A stretch of DNA of 64,000 nt, from assembly GCF_051307055.1 (NCBI RefSeq), contig NZ_CP149994.1, positions 1,736,001 through 1,800,000 of the forward strand, read 5' to 3'. A program made the position numbers and the translations under genes. The notes under the pieces are model-generated. The model was not told the DNA's origin and did not search any database. It was given only the letters and a program-made list of their open reading frames with translations. Shown here one piece after another: positions 34,055-42,864 of the stretch. This stretch comes from Dryocola sp051307055. GTDB taxonomy: Bacteria > Pseudomonadota > Gammaproteobacteria > Enterobacterales > Enterobacteriaceae. Within the stretch, counting starts at the first letter, position 1, and every line of letters begins with the position of its first letter.

Positions 34055-35269
34055 TTATTTGTCAGCACGGGTCAGTAAACGAATGACCAGGCCGCCCGTT
34101 GCGGCAAGCGTTGCCAGTGAAACCAGCCCCGCCCAGCCGAATTTTTCCAGCACCGTGCTTCCCAGCGCCGCGCCTGTCGCCATGCCGATAAACACCACGG
34201 TGAACATAATCGCGTTCAGACGGCTGCGGGCTGCCGGATTGATGGCGTAAATAATCGACTGATGCGCAACCATAGATGCCTGAATACCCAGATCGAACCC
34301 TATCGCGCTTAATACAATTACCGCCAGTTGAGCGGGTACCGGCAGCAGCGGCAGAGTGAACATCATAGCGAAAGAGACGACCACAATGGCCGCGGCGATC
34401 CTGGTGACAAAGTTCGCGCCGCGTCGGTCCGCCAGCGTGCCTGCCAGCGGCGCAGCAAGCGCTCCTGCGGCCCCCGCCAGGCCAAAAGCGCCGGCTACCG
34501 CGCTGCCCAGCTGATAGCGTTCTGCGAGCATAATCGCAAGCGTTGACCAGAACGCGCTGAAGGCCACCGACAGCAGGCCTTGCGCCAGCGCGGCGCGGCG
34601 CAGGGCAGAATAGTCCAGCCATAGCTTGCCCAGGGAGCGCAGCAGCGCAGGATAGCGCAGCGTTGTTTCAGGTCGGAAGGAGGGCAGCATGCGCCAGAGG
34701 GTCAACGTCACGATCTCCACGGCCGCAGCGGCAATAGCGTATACGCTGCGCCAGCCGAAAAGCTCCGCCACCACGCCGCTAAACACGCGTGACAGCAGGA
34801 TACCGGCCAGCAGCCCGGTCATCACCATGCCGACCGTTTTTCCCCGGCTGCTGTCGGGGGCGAGCGTTGCGGCGGCGGGAATAATATCCTGCGCAACGGT
34901 GGCGACCAGCCCGATAGCCAGGCTACTGAGCAGCAGCAGAGGCCAGGAGGAGGCAAATCCGCAAAGCAATAAGGTGAGGGACAACAGCGAGCCTTTCACC
35001 AGAATAATGCGGCGGCGATCGAACCGGTCGCCCAGCGGGGCGAGCAGAAGAATACCAAGCGCATAGCCGATTTGGGTCAGCATCGGCACCAGGCCGATAT
35101 CGCTGACGCCTGCCTTAAAGGCCGCGCCGATAATACCTAACATCGGCTGGCTGTAATAAATGGAGGCGACGCCGATCCCGGCGCCTGCGGCGAGGAGAAA
35201 AACAATTTTGCCCGACAGCGCGTTCTCCGCCGCTGTGTCTACGTTTTGTAATGCTGAAAGCTGGTTCAT
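34055..35269 (-). CDS. MFS transporter, putative exporter
   Basis: This 404-residue, 12-helix transporter has motif A after helix 2 (LLAPLGDRFDRRRIILVKG) and a second copy (LAGTLADRRGANFV). IYYSQPMLGIIGAAF near residue 40 is typical of the YnfM/arabinose-efflux-like branch. It diverges from a LysR-type regulator 95 bases away, the usual arrangement for a regulated exporter. The substrate is unknown. Confidence 0.85.
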   Translation of the reverse strand: MNQLSALQNVDTAAENALSGKIVFLLAAGAGIGVASIYYSQPMLGIIGAAFKAGVSDIGLVPMLTQIGYALGILLLAPLGDRFDRRRIILVKGSLLSLTLLLCGFASSWPLLLLSSLAIGLVATVAQDIIPAAATLAPDSSRGKTVGMVMTGLLAGILLSRVFSGVVAELFGWRSVYAIAAAAVEIVTLTLWRMLPSFRPETTLRYPALLRSLGKLWLDYSALRRAALAQGLLSVAFSAFWSTLAIMLAERYQLGSAVAGAFGLAGAAGALAAPLAGTLADRRGANFVTRIAAAIVVVSFAMMFTLPLLPVPAQLAVIVLSAIGFDLGIQASMVAHQSIIYAINPAARSRLNAIMFTVVFIGMATGAALGSTVLEKFGWAGLVSLATLAATGGLVIRLLTRADK

Positions 35270-35364
35270 GGCTCGCTCCGAACGGGTGAATGTACGCTCA
35301 TTCTTGTCGTTTCCGGCACGATGCTGTAGCCCCCGCGGAGGTAAAACTGTTATACACTTTACGT

Positions 35365-36324
35365 ATGAAGAAAAATATCAGTCAGCCAGCAGACCGTATA
35401 ACCATCCTGCAAACGTTCGTGCGCATTGCGGAAAGCGGCAGCCTCTCAGCCGCGGCCGCGCAGCTGGGAACTTCGCAGCCGACCATCAGCCGCCGTCTGC
35501 AAACGCTGGAGCAACTGCTCGGCGTAAAGTTAATTCAGCGCACGACGCATACCATGAAGCTGACGGACGACGGCGAGCGCTGCTATCAGCATGCGCGCAG
35601 GCTCATTGAGCACTGGCAGATCATGGAAGATGAGGTGAGCGGGGTACGGGATGAGCCAGTCGGCGTGCTGCGCGTTCGCGCGCCGCACGCTTTTGGCCAG
35701 GATCAGCTCATCGGGCCGCTGGGGGACTACCTGCAGCGCTATCCGCAGATTAGCATTGAGTGGATACTTAATGACCATTCACCAGATTTTATTCCCGCAG
35801 GCGTTGACTGCGCGATTCATGTCGGGCCGGTTACCGATCCTAACGTAGTGGCGGTGTTGCTTGCGGAGGTGCCACGCATCATTGTCGCCGCGCCATCATT
35901 ACTGGCAGACAACCCCCTGATAAAAGAAGTGGCTCATCTGGCGCGCCTGCCGTGGATTGCGCTGAGCACTTTTTATCGCAATGAAATCACGCTTCACCAC
36001 AGGGTTCGCGGTGAGCTTTTCCGGTTTGACATCTCGCCCAGGCTTAGCACCGATAGTCTTTACGCGGTACGTAAGGCGGCACTGAACGGGCTTGGGGCCG
36101 CAATGGCTTCCTCATGGATGTTTAAAGCGGATCTGGAAGAGGGCGCCCTGCAGCATGTACTGGCGGACTGGCAGGCCGCGCCGCTGCCAATTTATCTGCT
36201 TTATCCTTACGCCAGCTACTATCCGGCCCGTCTGCGAAAATTTATTGACCTGATGAAAGAAGTGATGCCCGGCCTTACCGGGACAAGGCCTCCGATGACA
36301 AAGGGGAAAGACGCTCAGGCTTAA
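35365..36324 (+). CDS. LysR-family transcriptional regulator
   Basis: This 319-residue protein has an N-terminal winged helix (ITILQTFVRIAESGSLSAAA, then QLGTSQPTISRRLQTLEQLL) and a type-2 periplasmic-binding sensor domain. The divergent MFS transporter is the probable target. The start at 35365 gives the usual short lead before the helix-turn-helix; an earlier ATG at 35290 reads back through the promoter region. It ends convergent with the GNAT gene. Confidence 0.88.
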   Translation: MKKNISQPADRITILQTFVRIAESGSLSAAAAQLGTSQPTISRRLQTLEQLLGVKLIQRTTHTMKLTDDGERCYQHARRLIEHWQIMEDEVSGVRDEPVGVLRVRAPHAFGQDQLIGPLGDYLQRYPQISIEWILNDHSPDFIPAGVDCAIHVGPVTDPNVVAVLLAEVPRIIVAAPSLLADNPLIKEVAHLARLPWIALSTFYRNEITLHHRVRGELFRFDISPRLSTDSLYAVRKAALNGLGAAMASSWMFKADLEEGALQHVLADWQAAPLPIYLLYPYASYYPARLRKFIDLMKEVMPGLTGTRPPMTKGKDAQA

Positions 36325-36336
36325 AGAGGGGGCGAA

Positions 36337-36834
36337 TCAGGAAGAAGGGATTTGATAGTGAAAAAACAGCATGGGCAGATCACCGTCAGGTAAAATTGCT
36401 TCCTGATAAACGCCTTTTGTCAGCGAACCGATAGCCGAGCGCCAGAAGCGTTGAGCAGGCTCGTTCTCCAGCAGGACTCGCGTTTGCCACAGCCCCGGTC
36501 TGCCGGAAACCGCCTCGCGAAACGCTGCTTTCCCGACGCCCTGGCCCTTAAATTTTTTTAATACGAAAAACTGATCGATATCGTACCGCGCCAGGTTTAA
36601 AGGATAGCGTCTGAGCAAGCAGAAACCGGCCAGCTCTCCACGACAATAAATAAGCCAGGGCCAATGATCGTCCCGTAGCCAGTGAGGATCGAGCAGCGAT
36701 GGGCTATAGCTGTAGCGCCCATCTTTCCCGCACGGCCACTTCCCTGTTTCCGCCAGATCGTAAACGTAATAATTAAATAAATTCTCTACAATGTTGCGAT
36801 GTTTTCCGGCCGGAATCAGAGATACCTTATTCAT
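36337..36834 (-). CDS. GNAT-family N-acetyltransferase
   Basis: This 165-residue protein has the acetyl-CoA-binding segment YDIDQFFVLKKFKGQGVGKA (Q/R-x-x-G-x-G form) and the later LLENEPAQRFWRSAIGSL motif of GNAT enzymes. The N-terminal part (FNYYVYDLAE) is like enzymes acting on small molecules. AGGAG lies before the start. The substrate is not known. Confidence 0.85.
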   Translation of the reverse strand: MNKVSLIPAGKHRNIVENLFNYYVYDLAETGKWPCGKDGRYSYSPSLLDPHWLRDDHWPWLIYCRGELAGFCLLRRYPLNLARYDIDQFFVLKKFKGQGVGKAAFREAVSGRPGLWQTRVLLENEPAQRFWRSAIGSLTKGVYQEAILPDGDLPMLFFHYQIPSS

Positions 36835-37099
36835 ATTTCTCCTTTGAGGTATGTTGCCTGTTATTTATGAACTGGCGGAACATGTGGCTCATCATAAAAG
36901 CTTACTTTTGCCAGTTCTATGTTATTTGCCGCTTCGCTTAATGGGGAGAAAAATAAAACTTTACCTCTCTCGGCAGCCGGACTCTTTTTGTTGTTTTAGC
37001 GTCTCTTCCTTATCTTACAGACGGTTAGCCAACCAGAATCATATCTTTTTGCTGAAAATAATTCTTGCTTAATATACGGCGACATGCGTAAATACGTCA

Positions 37100-37259
37100 T
37101 CGGTTTGGAACACAGACCTTATGAAAGCAGTTTTAGTAAAGCAGTTCACAATAGATACCCTTCTGCGTGAGTCTCCTCCTAAGTGCCTAAATAAGAAACG
37201 CTCTGCAATACAGACCACGTTCGCCACTTCAGGTGGCCAAATATATTGAGGAAGTATCT
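37100..37259 (+). promoter_or_regulatory. Cold-shock mRNA leader of the csp gene
   Basis: About 160 bases between a probable promoter and the csp start resemble the cspA leader: GGTTTGGAACACAGACC near the 5' end recalls the cold box, GATACCCTTCTGCG recalls its middle segment, and CGCCACTTCAGGTGGC forms a hairpin before the GAGGAAG ribosome site. Such leaders refold on cooling to allow translation. 36835-37099 holds no recognised gene. Confidence 0.65.
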
Positions 37260-37472
37260 ATGTCTAATAAAATGACTGGTTTAGTAAAATGGTTTAACGC
37301 TGAAAAAGGTTTCGGCTTCATCACTCCTGACAACGGCAGCAAAGATGTATTCGTACATTTCTCTGCAATCCAGAGTAACGATTTCAAAACGCTGGACGAA
37401 GGTCAGAAAGTTGAGTTCTCTATTGAGAACGGCGCTAAAGGCCCGGCAGCAGCTAACGTAGTTGCGCTGTAA
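37260..37472 (+). CDS. CspA-family cold-shock protein
   Basis: This 70-residue single cold-shock domain has both RNA-binding motifs, KGFGFITP and VFVHFSAI. It starts MSNKMTGLVKWFNAEKGFGF, closest to the CspG/CspI/CspB branch of E. coli. It acts as an RNA chaperone. GAGGAAG is seven bases upstream of 37260, and the long leader suggests cold induction. Confidence 0.93.
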   Translation: MSNKMTGLVKWFNAEKGFGFITPDNGSKDVFVHFSAIQSNDFKTLDEGQKVEFSIENGAKGPAAANVVAL

Positions 37473-37503
37473 GGCTTAAGACGCCCGCTGTTTTCAGCGA
37501 ACT

Positions 37504-37529
37504 AAAAAACCCGCTTATGGCGGGTTTTT
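37504..37529 (+). terminator. Terminator after the csp gene
   Basis: AAAAAACCCGC-TTATG-GCGGGTTTTT, a strong stem with a T-run. Confidence 0.9.
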
Positions 37530-37649
37530 GCGTTTCTGCGCGACGGTAATCCGGCGTGGATTTTTGCAAAAAAGCGATCTTGAGCCTAGGCTTAAAGAGA
37601 AAATAGATTTTCATTACAAGCAGTTGGATTTTTTTAAACAGGAGAGTTT

Positions 37650-37808
37650 ATGGGTTTCTGGCGCGTAGTTATCACTATTTTGCTCCCGCCCCTTGGCGTA
37701 CTTATCGGTAAAGGGTTTGGCTGGGCTTTTATTCTGAATATCATTCTGACGCTGCTGGGCTACATTCCGGGGCTGATCCACGCTTTCTGGGTGCAAACCC
37801 GGGATTAA
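37650..37808 (+). CDS. yqaE: YqaE/Pmp3-family small membrane protein
   Basis: A 52-residue protein with two hydrophobic helices, WRVVITILLPPLGVLIGKGF and a second one ending GLIHAFWVQTRD. It is almost the same as E. coli YqaE. The family (Pmp3, UPF0057) sits in the inner membrane and is linked to stress and membrane potential. CAGGAGAG precedes the ATG. In E. coli yqaE neighbours ygaU/kbp, which here lies 7.5 kb to the right. Confidence 0.92.
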   Translation: MGFWRVVITILLPPLGVLIGKGFGWAFILNIILTLLGYIPGLIHAFWVQTRD

Positions 37809-37829
37809 TACAGTTTTACCGCTATTCTG

Positions 37830-37850
37830 AAACCCGCTGCGGCGGGTTTT
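37830..37850 (+). terminator. Terminator after yqaE
   Basis: AAACCCGC-TGCG-GCGGGTTTT hairpin with a short T-run. Confidence 0.8.
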
Positions 37851-37935
37851 ATGCTTTTCTTATCTGCTACTGTTTACAAATACAGCTAAGAATGTTCTGA
37901 TATTTAGCGTAAGTGAACAGGATAAGAGAAGTGAT

Positions 37936-38241
37936 ATGTTTCAGTTAAAGCCGGGCACTCTGGCGATGATTATTGGCTCCCGCACCGGCAGAGGCCGGGT
38001 CAATATTGGCAAAGCAGTGGAGCTGTTTGGCTTGTGTTTGCCGGGCGAGCGTTTTGTCAATCCGGTAACCGGCGTTATCACGCAGCTGCCGTCAGAAGCG
38101 AATTATCCCCTTTGGTTAGTTACCGGCGACGTCGTGGCATTTGACGGAAGAGTCGGCTATGCCTTTGTCCGCGCCGAACATCTTATGCCGCTTGATAAGC
38201 CATCTGTTTCGCAGGCGAGTGAAAAGCAGGCCGTTCTTTAG
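37936..38241 (+). CDS. Hypothetical protein, 101 residues
   Basis: No family is recognised. The protein is soluble, with a compact beta-rich part (PGTLAMIIGSRTGRGRVNIG, then VELFGLCLPGERFVNP and LWLVTGDVVAFDGRVGYAFV) that could be a small SH3-like barrel, and a polar tail. Codon use looks like the neighbours, and GAGAAG lies upstream. Its end overlaps that of yeaO by four bases, tail to tail. Confidence 0.65.
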   Translation: MFQLKPGTLAMIIGSRTGRGRVNIGKAVELFGLCLPGERFVNPVTGVITQLPSEANYPLWLVTGDVVAFDGRVGYAFVRAEHLMPLDKPSVSQASEKQAVL

Positions 38242-38588
38242 TCTTCCAGATGGCGTAAAAAATCAGCCAGCACCAGGGCGTGGTTTTGCGCGGTGTTTTT
38301 TGCGCCATAAAGCAGCGTGACCGTTTCGCTCTGCGCACGTTTTGCCAGCGCCAGCGCCGCTTCACCCGCCTCTTTAAGTTCCTCACGATAGCACTTGCTG
38401 AACTCGGCAAAATCAATGGCTTCACTGTGGAAAGCCTTGCGCAGCTCCGTTGAGGGCGTCAGCGTTTTAGCCCACTCATCGTAGCGCAGATCGGCTTTCT
38501 TCAGGCCGCGCGGCCACAGACGGTCCACCAGCACCCGATAGCCATCGTCCTGCGTGGCCTCCTCATATACGCGCTTGCAGCGGATCAT
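38238..38588 (-). CDS. yeaO: DUF488-family protein YeaO
   Basis: This 116-residue protein matches E. coli YeaO in order and length: CKRVYEEATQDDGYRVLVDR, LWPRGLKK, then TPSTELRKAFH and TLLYGAKNTAQNHALVLADF. Conserved Arg, Cys and Asn residues suggest a small enzyme, but its reaction is unknown. It overlaps the DUF523 gene upstream by four bases, so the two are coupled. Confidence 0.9.
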   Translation of the reverse strand: MIRCKRVYEEATQDDGYRVLVDRLWPRGLKKADLRYDEWAKTLTPSTELRKAFHSEAIDFAEFSKCYREELKEAGEAALALAKRAQSETVTLLYGAKNTAQNHALVLADFLRHLED

Positions 38589-39088
38589 CGCTCCTCCTGT
38601 TCAAACTCTTCTATCCGGCTTATCAGCCCCGGAAGCTGGTGTTCAGCAAACACCTCGATGCCATGCTGACGAAGCAGCGCTGCCGCCACGCCCACGCCGG
38701 GTATGGTCACGCCCCGGAAATGTCCGTCATAAATCTTTTGACTGCCGCAGGTCGGGCTGCCGTCGGTCAGCAGGGCGAACTGACAGCCGTTTTCCTGGGC
38801 GGCTTTGAGCGCAAGCCAGGCGGCCAGCAGATAAGGCTGAGTGACATCGCTGCCGTCGCTTTCCAGAATGCAGGCCGCGCCAGTTAAGGCGGCGCTACCG
38901 TCGCCTCCGGCAAGCTCTGCGGGTAACCGCGGGGTATCCATGCCTGCCGCAAGCTCGGGGCAATGGATGACCAGCCGTTGCTCCTGCCGCCAGCGTTCCA
39001 GCGCCGCGGCAACCCACGGTTTATCGCGGCCGTTATAGCGCACTTTAAAGCCCATCAGACAGGCGCTGACCAGAATTTTTGCTTTCAT
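38585..39088 (-). CDS. DUF523-family protein
   Basis: This 167-residue protein begins with the family mark KILVSACLMGFKVRYNG, continues with CPELAAGMDTPRLPAEL, and contains LLTDGSPTCGSQKIYDGHF. These conserved cysteines and the SPTCG motif define DUF523 (YbbK type). Function is unknown. It overlaps yeaO by four bases. Confidence 0.87.
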   Translation of the reverse strand: MKAKILVSACLMGFKVRYNGRDKPWVAAALERWRQEQRLVIHCPELAAGMDTPRLPAELAGGDGSAALTGAACILESDGSDVTQPYLLAAWLALKAAQENGCQFALLTDGSPTCGSQKIYDGHFRGVTIPGVGVAAALLRQHGIEVFAEHQLPGLISRIEEFEQEER

Positions 39089-39243
39089 AGCGTAAGGCTT
39101 TTTGCGGGGTGAAGGGCTACGGTACTACAAGGCGATTATCAATTTCCACCCTGCCAATTCCTGGCGTTGCCAGCCAGGCCAGAAGCGATTACGCTATGAT
39201 GCCTTATGTTACTCCCGCTTGCAGACATAAGGATAAGCAAAGA

Positions 39244-39952
39244 AATGCCAGCCTCTGTTCTGAAATCCACTCTTCGTATTGCGTTAGTCGGTGATTTTAA
39301 CCCGGCGGTTATTGCACATCAGGCTATTCCACAGGCGCTGGACAATGCGGCTGCGGTCGTCGGCGTAACCGCAGACTATGACTGGCTACCGACTCCGGAA
39401 GTAACCAGCGCGGAAGATTTAATCGGCTACGACGCAATTTGGTGCGTTCCCGCCAGCCCTTACCAGAATGACGACGGCGCGTTTCTGGCGATACGTTATG
39501 CGCGTGAAAACGCGATTCCCTTCCTCGGCACCTGCGGAGGATTCCAGTATTCAATCGTTGAATATGCCCGCAACGTGATGGGCTGGGATGACGCGGGACA
39601 TGCGGAAATGGACAGCGACGGACGGCTGGTTATTGCGCCATTAACCTGCTCGCTGCTGGAGAAATCCGACGTTATTGAGCTGGCGGAAGATTCAAAGATT
39701 GCCCGCGCTTACGGAACGACAAAAATAGAAGAGGGCTACCACTGCAATTACGGCATCGCTGAGCTGTTTACCGCAGCGCTTGAGTCTTACCCTCTGAAAG
39801 CCACCGGTTGGGATAAGCAGGGCGAAATCCGTGCGGTGGAGCTGACCGATCATCCCTTCTTCGTAGGGACGCTGTTCCAGCACGAACGCAACGCTTTAAA
39901 AGACCAGCCGGCGCCGCTGGTTGAGGCTCTGCTTCGCGCAGCGCAGCAATAG
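39244..39952 (+). CDS. CTP synthase C-terminal-like glutamine amidotransferase
   Basis: This 235-residue class I amidotransferase domain stands alone. The nucleophile elbow is PFLGTCGGFQY with Cys97, and H213-E214 in TLFQHERN complete the triad, as at the C-terminal end of CTP synthase. There is no synthetase domain and no partner gene nearby, so its acceptor is unknown. The start at 39244 (MPASVLKS) follows AAGC-AAAG; an upstream ATG at 39206 is less likely. Confidence 0.82.
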
Positions 39953-39960
39953 CAGAAAGG

Positions 39961-39986
39961 GGCGGGTAAGCGTGGCGTTACCCGCC
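39961..39986. terminator. Two-way terminator-like hairpin
   Basis: GGCGGGTAA and TTACCCGCC pair around eight bases between the convergent amidotransferase and methyltransferase genes. Confidence 0.65.
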
Positions 39987-39992
39987 GGTAAA

Positions 39993-40742
39993 TCAGATCT
40001 TAGCCGCGCGCAGCAGCAGGAAAGGCGGGCGGCGGCACTGTCTGGCGAGGTCGGGACGCAGGGCGACGGCTTCGTCTCGCGGTTTTGGCTCAAGTAAACG
40101 AGTCAGCGCAAAGCCGCTATCCAGCAGCGTATTGACGTAGGTTTCTACCGTCCGGTGATATTTTTGCACGTCTTCCACAAACCATGCGGTATGCCGCAGC
40201 GTTTGTTCCTGATAGTGGTCCACGGGCCAGACGTCGCCATTTTCATACGGCACCCAACCAATCTGAAAGGCCGTGCACATCGGGTGCTCAACGGAAAATA
40301 TAAACTGGCCGCCAGGTTTTAACGAGGCAAAAACTTTCCCGCACAGCGCCCGGAAATCTTCGATGTAATGCAGCGCCAGCGAAGAGACGGCCAGATCGAA
40401 CTCCTGCTCCCGGGTCTGAAACTGCTCGATGGCGAGATGCTGATAGACAATACTTTCGTCATTCGTGCAGGCCCTGGCCTGAGCGAGCATTTTCTGCGAA
40501 ACATCCACGCCGAGGATGCTGGCGGCTCCGTGTTTACGGGCATAGCGGGCGAAATCCCCGAAGCCGCAGCCGAGATCCAGCACCGACAGCCCGGCGAGTT
40601 CGGGAAGCAGGGAATAGAGCGCCGGCAGTTCCAGTAAGCCATTCAGCCCGGAATCGCTCTCGCGCAGCTGCCGATAGTTCTCAAAAAAAATCGGGTCGTC
40701 AAAAATGTTCTGTGGTGCCGATGGCTCAGCTTCTTTTTGCAT
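39993..40742 (-). CDS. Class I SAM-dependent methyltransferase
   Basis: This 249-residue protein has motif I LSVLDLGCGFGDFARYARKH, an acidic motif II (GVDVSQKML) and the LAVSSLALHYIEDF post-motif of the Methyltransf_11/25 group, close in style to UbiE/BioC-like enzymes. The substrate is unknown. It lies 36 bases downstream of nimT on the same strand. Confidence 0.86.
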   Translation of the reverse strand: MQKEAEPSAPQNIFDDPIFFENYRQLRESDSGLNGLLELPALYSLLPELAGLSVLDLGCGFGDFARYARKHGAASILGVDVSQKMLAQARACTNDESIVYQHLAIEQFQTREQEFDLAVSSLALHYIEDFRALCGKVFASLKPGGQFIFSVEHPMCTAFQIGWVPYENGDVWPVDHYQEQTLRHTAWFVEDVQKYHRTVETYVNTLLDSGFALTRLLEPKPRDEAVALRPDLARQCRRPPFLLLRAAKI

Positions 40743-40777
40743 TGTCGCTCTCCAGGTGGGTGATTTCGCTCAGGGCA

Positions 40778-41980
40778 TCAGGTCCTGGCGTCAGCCGCAG
40801 AGCCGATTTCAGCGTTGCGGCCAGCCCAGGCCCCGAATGCCGCCATGGCTATAGAGAGTAACGCGCATCCCAGCAGAGGCAAGTTCCAGTCGCCTGAAAC
40901 GTCGTGGATTTTCCCCATTACGGGCGGGCCGAACGCCGCCAGTAAATAGCCCACGCACTGCGCCATACCGGAAAGCGCAGCCGCCTGATGCGCAGAGCCG
41001 GTACGCAGGCCGATAAACGACAGGCCCAGAATCATCGCCGCGCCGGACCCAAATCCACCGATGCAAACCCAGACGCCTGCGAAGTCAGGCAGCAGCCACA
41101 GGCCGACGGCGCTCAGGCACCACAGCAGCGCCATTAACACCGCGATGCCGCGCTGATCTTTCAGGCGGCTTAGCATCAGGCCGATAACCAGGCCGGGAAC
41201 AGCGGTCGCCAGCTGTAACAGGCCGTGCAGGGAGCCTGCCCGCGCTTCGCTGTATCCGTGACTAATCAGGATCGAAGGCAGCCAGCCGATGATCACATAG
41301 TAAATCAGCGAGTTAATGCCCAGATACATCGTAACCTGCCAGGCGAGCGGCGAGGACCAGATGCCGCGGCTGTGCAGCGCGCTGTTGCTGCTCAGATTCG
41401 CAGGCGTATGGTTCGCTAACTGAGGCAGCCACAGCAGCAGCGCGACAGCAGGAAAGATCATCAACGCCAGCAGCGCGCCGTTCCAGCCGTAGCCGTGCAG
41501 CGCAATGGGCACCACCATAACGGAACCAATAGCCGCCGCCACGCCCATCGTCAGCGAGTATGCACCGGTAAGGCGCGCAACCTGGCCTGGGAAATCGCGT
41601 TTAATCAGGCTCGGCAGCAGCACGTTGCCCATCGCGATACCGCAGCCAATAATTGCGGTGCCGATATACAGCAGCGAAGCGCTGCCTGCCGAACGCAGCG
41701 CGATGCCCGCACAGATGACGATCATGGCGCCAGACAAGCTGCGTTCCGTGCCGAAGCGCCGGGCGATACCGGCCGCCATCGGCGAAACAATCGCAAAGGC
41801 CAGCAGGGGAAGCGTAGTCAGCACGCCGGTCTGAGCCGTGGTCAGGCCGAAGGCGTCGCGCACCATATCCAGCAGCGGGGCCGCACCGGTAAAGGTGACG
41901 CGTAGCGTCGTGGCGATCGTCAGAATACCGAGCAGCAGCAGGCCGCGCTTTTTTATGCTCGCTGAAGAGGAAGTCGTCAT
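40778..41980 (-). CDS. nimT: CynX/NimT-family exporter NimT (YeaN)
   Basis: This 400-residue, 12-helix transporter matches E. coli YeaN: LRVTFTGAAPLLDMVRDAFG near the start, FAIVSPMAAGIARRFGTERS as motif A, and LLPSLIKRDFPGQVARLTGA. NimT exports 2-nitroimidazole in E. coli. It diverges from nimR across 98 bases, as in E. coli. Confidence 0.9.
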   Translation of the reverse strand: MTTSSSASIKKRGLLLLGILTIATTLRVTFTGAAPLLDMVRDAFGLTTAQTGVLTTLPLLAFAIVSPMAAGIARRFGTERSLSGAMIVICAGIALRSAGSASLLYIGTAIIGCGIAMGNVLLPSLIKRDFPGQVARLTGAYSLTMGVAAAIGSVMVVPIALHGYGWNGALLALMIFPAVALLLWLPQLANHTPANLSSNSALHSRGIWSSPLAWQVTMYLGINSLIYYVIIGWLPSILISHGYSEARAGSLHGLLQLATAVPGLVIGLMLSRLKDQRGIAVLMALLWCLSAVGLWLLPDFAGVWVCIGGFGSGAAMILGLSFIGLRTGSAHQAAALSGMAQCVGYLLAAFGPPVMGKIHDVSGDWNLPLLGCALLSIAMAAFGAWAGRNAEIGSAADART

Positions 41981-42078
41981 TTTTTATGTCCGTTAAAATC
42001 GAGGCCCAAAGATACACGCTTCTGCCGCTGAGCAAATCAACGTAAAATGACAGTTTATCCCTAAATTCGGACAGAATA

Positions 42079-42864
42079 ATGGAGCGTGGTTTAGCCTTAG
42101 AAGGATTCGACCCGGACAGCAGCCTGCAGCCTGCCCAGGCTTTTCGCATACGCGTGGCGGAAAGCGTCAGGGAAATACCTTTTCATCAGCACCGCAAGGG
42201 CCAGCTGATCGTTGCTTTGCACGGCGGAATAACCTGCGAAGTAGAGCAGGCGATGTGGATGGTGCCGACGCAATACGCGGTCTGGATCCCGGGCTCGATG
42301 CCGCACAGCAATCGCGCCACCGCCAACGCACGGATCTGTTTTTTGTTTATCGAACCCGGCGCGGTAACGATGCCGGACCAGTGCTGTACGCTAAAAATTT
42401 CCCCGCTGGTGCGAGAGTTGATTCTGCATCTGGCCCGGCATCCCCGCGACGAGGACGACACGCCTGCGCGAAAGCGCCTGGTTCAGGTGCTGTTTGATGA
42501 GCTACCGCATCAGCCGGTTGAGCAGCTGCATTTGCCGATGTCCCGCCATCCCAAAATCCGTCAGATGGCCGAACAGCTGGCGCAGGAGCCGCAGGCCCGG
42601 CGAACGCTGGCGCAATGGGCTCAAATGCTGGCAATGAGCGAGCGCAATCTGGCGCGGCTGGTGGTTAAGGAGACGGGGTTGAATTTCCGCCGCTGGCGGC
42701 AGCAGCTGCAGCTGATCATCGCCCTGCAACTCTTAATCGATGGCGAAACGGTACAGAAGGTGGCGGACGCGCTGGGATACGAGTCCACCAATGCTTTTAT
42801 TACTATGTTCAGGAAATCACTGGGGACGACGCCGGGGCGTTACCTGGCGTCGCTTACCTCTTAG
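42079..42864 (+). CDS. nimR: AraC-family regulator NimR (YeaM)
   Basis: This 261-residue protein has an N-terminal cupin (EIPFHQHRKGQLIVALHGGI, WIPGSMPHSNRATANA) and two C-terminal AraC helix-turn-helix units (QWAQMLAMSERNLARLVVKE and VADALGYESTNAFITMFRKS). E. coli NimR represses nimT, which lies divergent here too. The last four bases overlap the chemoreceptor gene end. Confidence 0.9.
   Translation: MERGLALEGFDPDSSLQPAQAFRIRVAESVREIPFHQHRKGQLIVALHGGITCEVEQAMWMVPTQYAVWIPGSMPHSNRATANARICFLFIEPGAVTMPDQCCTLKISPLVRELILHLARHPRDEDDTPARKRLVQVLFDELPHQPVEQLHLPMSRHPKIRQMAEQLAQEPQARRTLAQWAQMLAMSERNLARLVVKETGLNFRRWRQQLQLIIALQLLIDGETVQKVADALGYESTNAFITMFRKSLGTTPGRYLASLTS

Noticed and set aside
34062..34622. 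Long minus-strand frame of 186 codons
   Set aside because: It is a second frame within the MFS gene at 34055-35269, rich in Arg and Gly, a usual shadow of GC-rich membrane-protein codons.
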